Assembly: GCA_963822575.1 (NCBI GenBank)
Contig: CAWGHZ010000006.1
Coordinates: 186,001 to 250,000 of the forward strand
Direction of reading: 5' to 3'
DNA: 64,000 nt
From: CAWGHZ01 sp963822575
GTDB lineage: Bacteria > Pseudomonadota > Alphaproteobacteria > MPNO01 > DASWLB01
Shown one piece after another: positions 7,138-15,393 of the stretch (position 1 is its first letter; the number at the start of each line of letters is the position of its first letter). The notes beneath the pieces are model-generated. The model was not told where the DNA came from. It searched no databases and was given only the letters and a program-made list of their open reading frames with translations. The translations under genes and the position numbers were made by a program.

Positions 7138-7923
7138 CTACTTGTTCACGATGTTGAGGTTCTGCCTGGTCTTCTGGTCGAGGCTGCCGGTGGCCGGCAG
7201 CCCGTGGCTCTGCTGGTAGTTGCGCAGCGCGTTGCGGGTGTTCGAGCCCATCTTGCCGTCGACCTGCAACGACGCGCCGTTGGCGTTCAGCGCCTCCTGC
7301 AGCTCGCGCACCTCCTCGTTGCCCTGGCCGTTAGGGGCGTTGCCCGAATTGGCGCCCTGCACGCCATACTGCCGGTTCGCCGCCCCAACATTCTGGTTGT
7401 CGGCGGCGTTCGCGTTGTTGCTGCCGCTCATGTTGGCGCCGGCGTTCGTATTATTGCTGGTGTTCATGGTGTTTGCGGCGTTCGCCTGCTGCCGATTGCC
7501 GGCCCCGTTATTGCGGTTGCCGTAGGAGGCGAGGTCGAGCGCCCGCTCCGTCGGCTGGTCGATGGCGCCGGACGCTTGTAAGCCTTTCTGCTGCTGGAAA
7601 TTGCGCAGGGCAGAACGGGTATTCGGCCCCATGATCCCATCGACGCGCAGCGATGCGCCCTTGGCGTTCAGCGCCTGCTGCAGGGCGCGCACGCGCCGGT
7701 GGCTCATGCGTTGGCCGTCGAACGTGACACTCGTGTTTGCGTTCGCGTTCTCGTTGGCGAACGCGTGCGCTGGCGCCGGCGCGGCCGGCTGCGCCTCGGC
7801 GGTATTGTAGCGCTGAGTGTTGTCGCTGTTCCCCATCAGCCCGCTGCACGCGCCGAGGGGAAGCGCCACGATCGCTGTCGTGGCGATGGCGAGGGTCTTC
7901 CATCCTTTCATGTCGAATTTCAT
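7138..7923 (-). CDS. Putative lipoprotein with two peptidoglycan-binding domains
   Basis: A 261-residue protein with a lipobox (LPLGAC, Cys at about 27) and therefore probably anchored to a membrane. It carries two PG_binding_1 domains (about 75-135 and 205-258), each with the same core, LQ.ALNA.GASL.VDG.MG.NTR.ALRN.QQ. Between them lies an Asn/Ala-rich, probably disordered linker (about 140-200). I start it at ATG 7923 because GAAGGAG sits just upstream; an in-frame ATG at 7977 would hide the signal sequence. The likely role is non-enzymatic binding of the cell wall. Confidence 0.88.
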   Translation of the reverse strand: MKFDMKGWKTLAIATTAIVALPLGACSGLMGNSDNTQRYNTAEAQPAAPAPAHAFANENANANTSVTFDGQRMSHRRVRALQQALNAKGASLRVDGIMGPNTRSALRNFQQQKGLQASGAIDQPTERALDLASYGNRNNGAGNRQQANAANTMNTSNNTNAGANMSGSNNANAADNQNVGAANRQYGVQGANSGNAPNGQGNEEVRELQEALNANGASLQVDGKMGSNTRNALRNYQQSHGLPATGSLDQKTRQNLNIVNK

Positions 7924-8055
7924 CGTACGCTCCTTCGAACGTGAAAACGCTGGGACCGCGGCGCGGCCCGTACTCATGCGGTTAACGCGGGCGCCGGGGC
8001 CGCAACGCCGCCCCGCGCGCGGCGGTCACGGGGGTGTCACATCACGGCGAAAGGG

Positions 8056-8529
8056 TCACAGCCAGCGGCGTACGCGCGCCCGGTAGTCGTCGTATTGGGC
8101 GCCGAATTTGCGCGCGAGATAGGCTTCTTCGCGCCGCACCACGCCGGCATGGAGCGCCACCGCGAGCGGCGCCACCATCAGCATCACCCACGCGCTCCCC
8201 GCGGCCAGCCCGACGGCGAAGACGCCGGTCAGCATCGCGAGGTAGATCGGGTTGCGGGTGAAGCGGTAGAGCCCGTCGGTCACAAGTGCGGTCGTGGCCC
8301 TGTAGGGCTCCACATGCGTGCCGGCGCGGCGGAAGCGGCGGAACGAATCGAGCGGCGCCAGCGCCGCCAGCACGGCAAGGGCGATGCCCACGGCGCGGCG
8401 CGCATCCGGCGCCGGCAGGCTCGCCAGGGGCCACGCCCATTCCAGCAGAAATCCGATCCCGAGCGCCGCGAAGACGAGCAGCGGCGGCTGCGCGACGACG
8501 TCCGCCCTGTCGCGTGGCGTTTCCGCCAT
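8056..8529 (-). CDS. Isoprenylcysteine carboxyl methyltransferase family protein
   Basis: A 157-residue integral membrane protein of the ICMT/PEMT-like family, which uses S-adenosylmethionine within the membrane. About four hydrophobic segments are seen. The conserved C-terminal signature is present as GLYRFTRNPIYLAMLTGVF and RREEAYLARKFGAQYDDYRARVRRWL. Bacterial members have no prenyl-CaaX substrate known from sequence alone; small thiols, lipids or other isoprenoids are alternatives. It is nine bases downstream of the flavin monooxygenase gene on the same strand. Confidence 0.88.
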   Translation of the reverse strand: MAETPRDRADVVAQPPLLVFAALGIGFLLEWAWPLASLPAPDARRAVGIALAVLAALAPLDSFRRFRRAGTHVEPYRATTALVTDGLYRFTRNPIYLAMLTGVFAVGLAAGSAWVMLMVAPLAVALHAGVVRREEAYLARKFGAQYDDYRARVRRWL

Positions 8530-8538
8530 GCCGGACCG

Positions 8539-9735
8539 CTACACTTGGTCGTTGACGCCGAGCGCCCAGGCGCCGTAGCCCGAGCCGTGATTGTCCCACA
8601 CCAGCGCGATGTGCTGCTGCACGGCATGGGCATCGCGCCAGAACCGGCCGATCGGGTTGTCGGTCGTCAGGCCCTGGCCGCCGATCAGCGGGAAGACCCC
8701 CTCCACCGCCTGCACGCCGAGGAGTGAAGCGAAGCTTGCGTCGCGGCGGTAACGGATGCGCTGGGCGGGGGTCGGATAGGCGCCTTCGCGCGTCAATCGG
8801 TTCATCTCCTCCAAATTGCGCGCGACGATGGTGCGCGCCGCGTCGGCCTCGGCCGAGGCCTTGGCGATCCGCAACTGCACGCTCTGAAGATTGGCGAGCT
8901 TCATATGGGTCGAAGCGGTCGACTTCGCCTTCAGCTCCTCGGTCAGCGCCGCGACCGCGCCCTGCGCCGCGCCGACGCCGGTGCCGACCAGATTGTAGGA
9001 GAACACGCCGAACAGCGGCAGCTTGTAGATGTGCTCCGGATTCACCGCGCTGCCCGGCGTCGGCCCGCCATTCAGGTCGTTCACCTTCAGGAAGTGGCTG
9101 TCCGGAACGAACACGTCGCGCGCGATCACGTCGTTGGAGCCGGTCGCCGCCAGGCCCGTCACGTGCCAGACGTCGACGATCTCGCATTCCTTGAGCGGCA
9201 TCAGCACGAAGAACCGGTCGGGCGGGCTCTTCTCCACTGGCATGACCACCTGCACCAGCACCCACTGGCAGAGATCGACGCCCGATGAGAAACGCCAGCG
9301 GCCGGACAGGCGATAGCCGCCCGCGACCTTCTCGTAGCGGTGCTCGGCGGCGAAGAAGCAGCTCGCGATGAGCTGTCCGTCGTCCGAGCCCCACACCCGC
9401 TCCTGCGCCTCGGGTTCCATCATCCCCAGGATCCAGGCGTGGCAGGTGGTGATCGACGCGACCCAGCCGGACGAGGCGCAGCCATGCGCCAGCTCGGACG
9501 AGATCTCGCAATTGACGCCGTAATCGAGCCCGTAGCCGCCATAGCGGGTCGGCTGCAGCACCTTGTAGAACCCGGCCTCGCGGAACTCCTCGTGGGTCAC
9601 GGGCGGCAGGCGGCGCAGCGTCTCGGCCTCGCGGGCGCGCTTGGCGACGACGGGCGCCATGTCGCGCGCGCGGGCGATCAAGGCCGCGGCGGTCGGCGCG
9701 TTGCGGGTTGGGCTCTGCCCCATCGTGGACGCCAT
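8539..9735 (-). CDS. Acyl-CoA dehydrogenase-fold flavin monooxygenase (HpaH/HsaA type)
   Basis: A 398-residue protein of the acyl-CoA dehydrogenase fold in its group D monooxygenase branch, whose members hydroxylate aromatic or similar substrates with reduced flavin from a partner reductase. Visible features are GFYKVLQPTRYGGYGLDY, the middle-domain GYRLSGRWRFSSGVDLCQW, VTGLAATGSNDVIARDVFVPDSH, and a C-terminal half ending GFGQ-like LIGGQGLTTDNPIGRFWRDAHAV...H. It lacks the catalytic Glu context of acyl-CoA dehydrogenases. No flavin reductase is adjacent, so the partner must lie elsewhere. The RBS-start block GGAGCATCCGATG is identical to that of the neighbouring amidohydrolase remnant. Confidence 0.88.
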   Translation of the reverse strand: MASTMGQSPTRNAPTAAALIARARDMAPVVAKRAREAETLRRLPPVTHEEFREAGFYKVLQPTRYGGYGLDYGVNCEISSELAHGCASSGWVASITTCHAWILGMMEPEAQERVWGSDDGQLIASCFFAAEHRYEKVAGGYRLSGRWRFSSGVDLCQWVLVQVVMPVEKSPPDRFFVLMPLKECEIVDVWHVTGLAATGSNDVIARDVFVPDSHFLKVNDLNGGPTPGSAVNPEHIYKLPLFGVFSYNLVGTGVGAAQGAVAALTEELKAKSTASTHMKLANLQSVQLRIAKASAEADAARTIVARNLEEMNRLTREGAYPTPAQRIRYRRDASFASLLGVQAVEGVFPLIGGQGLTTDNPIGRFWRDAHAVQQHIALVWDNHGSGYGAWALGVNDQV

Positions 9736-9813
9736 CGGATGCTCCTGGACTGCGTGTTCAAGTCATTGAAGCCGGACTTGCCGGCCCGGTGCAAGCGCGG
9801 CGTTGCGCGCCGC

Positions 9814-9996
9814 CTATTTCAGCTCCGGCCAAGCGGGTAAGGGCGGTGCCGCCGAAGACGGCGTCCTGGTCGGCGGCGCCCAGGAACGACAGATCCTTCT
9901 GCATTGAGGGGAGCCGCTCTTCGATCTTGCCGCAATGGTCCCAGTGCGAGTTGTTGGGGCGTCGGCGACGCCATGGACGTGCGTGTCGACGATCAT
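9814..9996 (-). pseudogene. Amidohydrolase (amidohydro_2) remnant with internal deletion
   Basis: A good ribosome-binding site and ATG at 9996 start MIVDTHVHGVADAP, the metal-binding N-terminus of the amidohydrolase-2 family. After about 16 codons the homology jumps, in the +1 frame, to a typical C-terminal end: HWDHCGKIEERLP, then LSFLGAADQDAVFGGTAL. The middle of the barrel, some 250 residues, is gone, so the protein cannot be active. It sits between the Pat-like gene (stop 10007) and the flavin monooxygenase gene, suggesting it was once part of the same transcription unit. Confidence 0.75.
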
Positions 9997-10006
9997 CGGA
10001 TGCTCC

Positions 10007-12694
10007 TCAGCCGGTGGACTTGTCTAGCACCAATGTCGTCCGCACCACGCCGGGATCGTCGGGATCGGGCGCGCGGGCGAAGCCCAGCTTGGCGGCGAGC
10101 GCCAGCATGGCGCGGTTCTCGGCGAGCACCCGGCCTTCCAGCACGCGGATGCCGCGCCCGCGCGCATAGGCGATCAGGCGGCGCATCAGCGCTTCGCCGA
10201 GGCCGCGCCGCACCACGTCGTCGCGCACCAGCACGGCGTACTCGGCCCACTCGTTGTCGGGATCGGCGGCGAGGCGGGCGACGCCGACCATCCCGCCCTG
10301 CTCGGGCGGCAGCACCGCGACCAGCGCCATTTCGCGGTCGTAGTCGATCTGGGTGAGGCGGGCGAGCCAGCTCGGCGACAGCGCCTTCAATGGCGCGAAG
10401 AAGCGCATGCGCACCGTCTGGGGCGAGAGCCGCGCGAAGGTCTCGACGAAGGCGCTCGCATCCTCGGGCCGCACCGGGCGGATGCGTATCGGGCGCCCGT
10501 CGCCGAGATGCTCCGTCGCCTCCAGCGCCTGCGGGTACGGGCGGATGGCGAGCCGGTCCTCGCCCCGCCGGCCGGTCTTCGTCACCCGGATGCGCGCGTC
10601 GAGCGCGACGATGCCGCCGGCATCGGCGAGGAGGGGATTGACGTCAAGCTCGGCGATCTCGGCGAAGTCGATGACGAGCTGGGCGATCCGGACCAGCGCA
10701 AGGTGCACCGCCTCGGCATCCACCGGCTTCGCGCCGCGCACCCCGCCCATCAGCCGCGCGACGCGCGTCCGGGCGACGAGTTCGCGGGCGAGCGCCAGGT
10801 TGAGCGGCGGGAGCGCCAGCGCCTTGTCATCGATCAGTTCGACCGCCACCCCGCCCTGGCCGAACAGGATGACCGGGCCGAACATGGCGTCCTCGACCAT
10901 GCCAAGGATCAGCTCGAGCGCGCCGGGACGACGGACCATCGGCTGTACCGCGATTCCCGCGATGCGCGCCGCGGGCCGCGCCTTGGCGACGCGCGCCAGC
11001 ATCTCCGCGGCGGCGGTGCGCACGGATTCGGCAGTCTGCAGGTCGAGCGCCACGCCGCCGATGTCGGACTTGTGGGTGATGTCGGGCGAGACGATCTTGA
11101 GCACGGAGGGGAAGCCCTGGCGCGCGGCGGCCGCGGCGGCCTCGTCCGCCGTCCGTACGACGTCGATCGGCGTCGCCGGAATGCCGTAGGCGGCGAGCAC
11201 GGCCTTCGCCTCGGGCTCGGTGAGCCAGTCGCGCCCCTCGGCGAGCGCCCGGTCGATGACGGCGCGCGCCGCCGCTCGGTCGGGCTCCGGCCCCGCCGGC
11301 AGCGCCGGCGGCACCTCGATCAACGCGCGCTGGGCCCGGTGATAGGCGACCATGTGCATGAAGCCGCGCACCGCCTCGTGCGGCGTCGCGAAGGTCGGGA
11401 TGCGGCCGGCGACGAACAGGCGCCGCGCCTCGGACGCTGCGCCCTCGCCGAGCCAGCAGGTGAGGAGGGCGCGGTCCTTGCCCGTGGCGGCCACCACCAC
11501 CGCGCGCGCCGCCTCGCTGCCCGAGGCGACGGCGGTCGGGCAGTTGAGCACCAGCACCGCGTCGGACGAATCGTCTTCCAGCAGGACCGACAGGGCGGCC
11601 GCGTAGCGCTTCCCGTCGGCGTCGCCGATGATGTCGACCGGGTTGCCGTGCGACCAGGTGCGCGGCAGCACCGCGTCGAGGCGCGAGGTCGTCTCGGCGC
11701 CGATCTCGGCGAGGCGCCCGCCGAAATCGAGCAGCGCGTCGGTGGCGAGGACGCCGACCCCGCCGCCGTTGGTCAGGATGGCGAGCCGGTCGCCGGCGAT
11801 GCGCGGCGCGATGGAGAGCGTCTCGACCGCGTCGAACAGCTCGCCCAGGTCGTTCACCCGCACCATGCCAGCGCGGTGGAAGGCCGCGTCGTAGACCGCG
11901 TCGGAGCCCGCGAGCGCGCCGGTGTGCGAGGCCGCGGCGCGCGCGCTTTCGGCATGCTTGCCGGTTTTGATGACGATAACGGGCTTCAGCCGGGCGCAGG
12001 CGCGCGCGGCCGACATGAACTTGCGCGCCGCAGTCACCGCCTCGATATAGAGCAGCACGGCCTCGGTCTCGGGATCGGCGGCGAGGAAGTCGAGCAAGTC
12101 GCCGAAATCGACGTCGGCCATGTCGCCGAGCGAAACGAGGTGCGAAAAGCCGATGCCGCGCCCGACCGCCCAGTCGACCATCGAGGTGACCACCGCGCCC
12201 GACTGGGCGACGAAGGCGACACGGCCCTTGGGCGGCGGGATATGCACGAAGCTGGCGTTGAGCCCCGTCCCCGGCACCATGATGCCGAGGCAGTTCGGCC
12301 CGCAGATGCGCATCAGATGCGGGCGTGCGGCGTCGAGCATCGCCTGGCGGCGGGCGCGGCCGGCCGCGTCGCCCCCTTCGCCGAACCCTGCGGTGATGAC
12401 CACGGCCGCGCGGGTGCCGCGCGCGGCAAGGTCGTGCACCAGGCCGGGCACCGTGTCGGGCGGCGTGGCGATCACGGCGAGGTCGGGCAGGGTCGCAAGT
12501 GCGGCCACGTCGCGCACGCAGGAAAGCCCCTCGATCTCGGTCTCGTGCGGGTTGACGAAGCCGATGGGGCCGTCGAACCCGCCGGCGATGAGGTTCTTCG
12601 CGACCACCGCGCCGATCGAGCTCGACCGCCTGCTCGCGCCGATCAGCGCGACCGAGCGCGGCCGGAACATCGCGTCGAGGTTGCGGACGGTCAT
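10007..12694 (-). CDS. ADP-forming acyl-CoA synthetase fused to GNAT acetyltransferase (Pat/PatZ-like)
   Basis: An 895-residue fusion. Residues 1-130 form a CoA-binding Rossmann domain (PRSVALIGASRR), then a succinyl-CoA-ligase-like domain including CGPNCLG and AASHTGALAGSD. An ATP-grasp domain covers about 490-700, and a C-terminal GNAT domain about 730-890 (IRIRPVRPEDASAFVETFARLSPQTVRMRFF). Enterobacterial Pat/PatZ with this layout acetylates and switches off acyl-CoA synthetases. His257 lies where NDP-forming synthetases carry their phosphorylated His, which enterobacterial Pat is reported to lack, so this enzyme may also make acyl-CoA. It overlaps the macrodomain gene by ATGA. Confidence 0.92.
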   Translation of the reverse strand: MTVRNLDAMFRPRSVALIGASRRSSSIGAVVAKNLIAGGFDGPIGFVNPHETEIEGLSCVRDVAALATLPDLAVIATPPDTVPGLVHDLAARGTRAAVVITAGFGEGGDAAGRARRQAMLDAARPHLMRICGPNCLGIMVPGTGLNASFVHIPPPKGRVAFVAQSGAVVTSMVDWAVGRGIGFSHLVSLGDMADVDFGDLLDFLAADPETEAVLLYIEAVTAARKFMSAARACARLKPVIVIKTGKHAESARAAASHTGALAGSDAVYDAAFHRAGMVRVNDLGELFDAVETLSIAPRIAGDRLAILTNGGGVGVLATDALLDFGGRLAEIGAETTSRLDAVLPRTWSHGNPVDIIGDADGKRYAAALSVLLEDDSSDAVLVLNCPTAVASGSEAARAVVVAATGKDRALLTCWLGEGAASEARRLFVAGRIPTFATPHEAVRGFMHMVAYHRAQRALIEVPPALPAGPEPDRAAARAVIDRALAEGRDWLTEPEAKAVLAAYGIPATPIDVVRTADEAAAAAARQGFPSVLKIVSPDITHKSDIGGVALDLQTAESVRTAAAEMLARVAKARPAARIAGIAVQPMVRRPGALELILGMVEDAMFGPVILFGQGGVAVELIDDKALALPPLNLALARELVARTRVARLMGGVRGAKPVDAEAVHLALVRIAQLVIDFAEIAELDVNPLLADAGGIVALDARIRVTKTGRRGEDRLAIRPYPQALEATEHLGDGRPIRIRPVRPEDASAFVETFARLSPQTVRMRFFAPLKALSPSWLARLTQIDYDREMALVAVLPPEQGGMVGVARLAADPDNEWAEYAVLVRDDVVRRGLGEALMRRLIAYARGRGIRVLEGRVLAENRAMLALAAKLGFARAPDPDDPGVVRTTLVLDKSTG

Positions 12695-13215
12695 GGCGCG
12701 CCGGAGAGCTTCGCGATGGCCTCCCGATGGGCCTCGGCCGAGGCGGCGCCGAAGCAGGCGAAGACCACGCGCTCGATCGCAGGATGATCACGCAGCGACA
12801 CGGCCACCGTGGGCACGGCGATGCGCGCCGCACGATCGACCGGGAAGCGGTACACCCCGGTCGAGATCGCCGGAAACGCGACGGATCGGCAGTCCTTCTC
12901 CGCCGCCAGTTGTATGGCGCGGCGGTAGCAGGCGGCAAGCTTGTCGTCCTCGCCGTGCGTGCCGCCATGCCACACCGGCCCGACGGCGTGGATCACCCAT
13001 TTGGCGGGCAGGCGGTAGCCGCGCGTGATCTTGGCGTCGCCCGTTTCGCAGCCGCCGAGCGTGCGGCATTCGGCCAGCAGTGCCGGCCCTGCCGCGCGGT
13101 GGATCGCGCCGTCGACGCCGTCGCCGCCCAGCAGGCTGGTGTTCGCCGCGTTGACGATGGCGTCGACCGCCAGCGCGGTGATGTCGGCCTCGACCACCTC
13201 CATGCGCGCGGTCAT
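12691..13215 (-). CDS. Macrodomain protein (probable O-acetyl-ADP-ribose deacetylase)
   Basis: A 174-residue stand-alone macrodomain of the YmdB/MacroD type, which removes the acyl group from O-acetyl-ADP-ribose and mono-ADP-ribose from acidic residues. Motifs are VDAIVNAANTSLLGGDGVDGAIHRAAGP (ligand-binding Asn and catalytic Asp loop), HAVGPVWHGG and VAFPAISTGVYRFPVD. O-acetyl-ADP-ribose is the by-product of sirtuins, and a sirtuin gene lies 1.4 kb upstream on the same strand. The ATGA overlap with the Pat-like gene makes a role linked to acylation likely. Confidence 0.93.
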   Translation of the reverse strand: MTARMEVVEADITALAVDAIVNAANTSLLGGDGVDGAIHRAAGPALLAECRTLGGCETGDAKITRGYRLPAKWVIHAVGPVWHGGTHGEDDKLAACYRRAIQLAAEKDCRSVAFPAISTGVYRFPVDRAARIAVPTVAVSLRDHPAIERVVFACFGAASAEAHREAIAKLSGAP

Positions 13216-13304
13216 CTGCGCCTCTCGCCTTGCCGAGCGTCGCCTGCCGGTCTAGCACGCCAGGCGCACCTACCGAAAGACGGCGCCCCGCCGCGCATGT
13301 CTCG

Positions 13305-14594
13305 TCAATTTCGCGCGCCTGCCCGACCCGCCGTCTCGGGGAAGCGGCGCATCAGCCAGACGAGCAGCGCGAGGCCGGGGAGCGCCGCCGCGGTCGCGAC
13401 CAGGAAGAACGCGGGCCAGGAAAGCCGGTCGGCGAGCCAGCCGGAGGACGTGTTGGCGCCGATCCGCCCGAGCGCGAACAGCGCGGAGAGGAGCGCGTAC
13501 TGCGTCGCGGTGTAGTCGAGCCGGCAGAGGCTCGACAAATAGGCCACGAACGCCGCCGTGCCCATGCCGCCGGTGAAGTTCTCGCCGGCCACGGTCAGCG
13601 CGAGGAGGCCGACCTCGCGCCCCGCCAGCGCTTGCACGGCGTAGAGCAGGATCGCGATCGCCTGCAGCACCCCGCACAGCAGCAGCGCCCGCCAGATGCC
13701 CAGCCGCGCCACCGCGACGCCGCCCGCGATCGCGCCGAGGATGGTGGCGGCGAGGCCGAACACCTTGCTGACCGACGCGATCTCGGGCAGCGAGAAGCCG
13801 ATCTGGATGTAGAACGGGTTCGCCATGTAGCCCGAGATCGCGTCGCCGAACTTGTAGGTGAGCACGAAGGCCAGGATGGCGAGCGCCGCCGGCCGCGCCA
13901 GGAAATCGGCGAACGGCGCAGCGACGTGGCGGGCGAGCCAGGCGGCGACGGAGCCATGCGGCTCGACGGGCGCCGCGCGCGGCTCGGGATTGGCGAGGAC
14001 CGCCGCGATGCCCACGACCACCAGCGCCGCCATCGCGAGGTACGCGGTGCCGAACCCCGCCGCGTCGGCGAGGTAGAGCGCGCCCGCGCCCGAGGCCAGC
14101 ATGCCGAGGCGGTAGCCGATCTGGATCGCCGCCGCGCCCGCGCCCTGCTCGTCGTCGGCGAGGCTTTCGACGCGGTAGGCGTCGATCACGATATCCTGGC
14201 TGGCCGAGAGGAACGCCACCGCGACGGCGAGCGCGGCGATGGCGACCGGCGCGCGCTCCGGATCGAACGTCCCCAGCGCCCCGATGGACGCGAGCAGCAG
14301 GATTTGGCAAAGGATCGCCCAGCTTCGCCTGCGCCCGAGACGCGCCGTCAGCATGGGCAGGCGCAACCCGTCCATCGCCGGCGCCCACAGGAACTTGAAG
14401 GCGTAGGGCAGGCCGGCGAGGGCAAAGAGGCCGATGGTCGTCTTGGCGATGCCCGCGGTCGCGAGCCAGGCCGAGAGCGTCGAGCCGGTGAGCGCCAGCG
14501 GCAGGCCCGACGAGAAGCCCAGCACCAGGACCGTCAGCACCCGCCGGTCGCGATAGAGCGCGACCGATGCGCGCCAGTCCCGATGCGTCGTCAT
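13305..14594 (-). CDS. AmpG-like MFS permease
   Basis: A 429-residue major facilitator with about 12 membrane segments. It resembles AmpG, the inner-membrane importer of anhydro-muropeptides for cell-wall recycling, in FSSGLPLALTGSTLSAWLATAGI, GLFALAGLPYAFKFLWAPAMDGL and LSASQDIVIDAYRVESL. Some AmpG-like proteins are described as carrying other substrates, and this one lies between acylation genes (macrodomain and sirtuin), so the substrate is uncertain. It is separated from both neighbours by short gaps (89 and 37 bases) rather than overlaps. Confidence 0.85.
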   Translation of the reverse strand: MTTHRDWRASVALYRDRRVLTVLVLGFSSGLPLALTGSTLSAWLATAGIAKTTIGLFALAGLPYAFKFLWAPAMDGLRLPMLTARLGRRRSWAILCQILLLASIGALGTFDPERAPVAIAALAVAVAFLSASQDIVIDAYRVESLADDEQGAGAAAIQIGYRLGMLASGAGALYLADAAGFGTAYLAMAALVVVGIAAVLANPEPRAAPVEPHGSVAAWLARHVAAPFADFLARPAALAILAFVLTYKFGDAISGYMANPFYIQIGFSLPEIASVSKVFGLAATILGAIAGGVAVARLGIWRALLLCGVLQAIAILLYAVQALAGREVGLLALTVAGENFTGGMGTAAFVAYLSSLCRLDYTATQYALLSALFALGRIGANTSSGWLADRLSWPAFFLVATAAALPGLALLVWLMRRFPETAGRAGARN

Positions 14595-14631
14595 GCGCCG
14601 GGATCATACAGGCGCCGCAGAGTCGCGGCGA

Positions 14632-15393
14632 TCAGTTCACGCCGGTGGCGGGGCCGAGGATGGGGCCGATCTCGAAGTTCAGCACCATGTCGGCGAACGA
14701 ATCGAGCTCGGTCGGGTCGCGGTTGAGGATGACGAGCTTCGCGCCATTGCGCTTGGCGAGGACGGGGAAGCCCGCCGCTGGATACACCACCAGCGAGGAG
14801 CCGATGGCGAGGAAGAGGTCGCACGCGAGCGTAGCCGCCTCGGCGCGGCGCATCGCGTCCTCCGGCATGGCCTGGCCGAACGAGACGGTCGCGGTCTTCA
14901 CGTGCCCGCCGCACGAGCCGCATTCGGGCAGGATTCCCGCCTTCTCGAACGCGTCGCGGACCGGCGCCAGCTCGTAGCGTTCGCCGCAATCGATGCACTT
15001 GGCGTACATGTTGTTGCCGTGCAGCTCGACGATGAGGTCCTCCGGCACGCCGGAGCGCGCGTGCAGCCCGTCGATGTTCTGCGTGATGACGTGGCTGACC
15101 TTGCCCGTGCGCACGAGATGCGCGATGGCACGGTGGCCGCGGTTGGGCTCGGCGGCCTCGAAGCCGGTCGCCCGGTCGAACCGGCGGCGCCAGGATTCGC
15201 GCCGCGCCTCGGCGGAGGCGACGAACTCGTCGAAATAGATCGGCTTCATACGGGTCCAGAGCCCGCCCGGCGAGCGGAAGTCGGGGATGCCCGACTCGGT
15301 CGAAATGCCCGCGCCGGTGAACACCACGACGCGGTTCGCCGCGTCGATCAGCTCGCGCAGCCGCCGGACGGCCTCGGGGCTCGCGTCCGCCAT
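14632..15393 (-). CDS. NAD-dependent protein deacylase, sirtuin (CobB/Sir2)
   Basis: A 253-residue sirtuin that uses NAD+ to remove acyl groups from lysines, releasing nicotinamide and O-acyl-ADP-ribose. Motifs are GAGISTESGIPDFRS (27-41), QNID (105-108), the catalytic base His125 in VELHGN, and zinc ligands Cys133, Cys136, Cys158 and Cys161 (CIDC and CGSC). The start is ATG 15393, which overlaps the acetoacetyl-CoA synthetase stop by one base (TGATG), so sirtuin and synthetase are co-translated. Acyl-CoA synthetases are classic sirtuin substrates. Confidence 0.95.
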   Translation of the reverse strand: MADASPEAVRRLRELIDAANRVVVFTGAGISTESGIPDFRSPGGLWTRMKPIYFDEFVASAEARRESWRRRFDRATGFEAAEPNRGHRAIAHLVRTGKVSHVITQNIDGLHARSGVPEDLIVELHGNNMYAKCIDCGERYELAPVRDAFEKAGILPECGSCGGHVKTATVSFGQAMPEDAMRRAEAATLACDLFLAIGSSLVVYPAAGFPVLAKRNGAKLVILNRDPTELDSFADMVLNFEIGPILGPATGVN

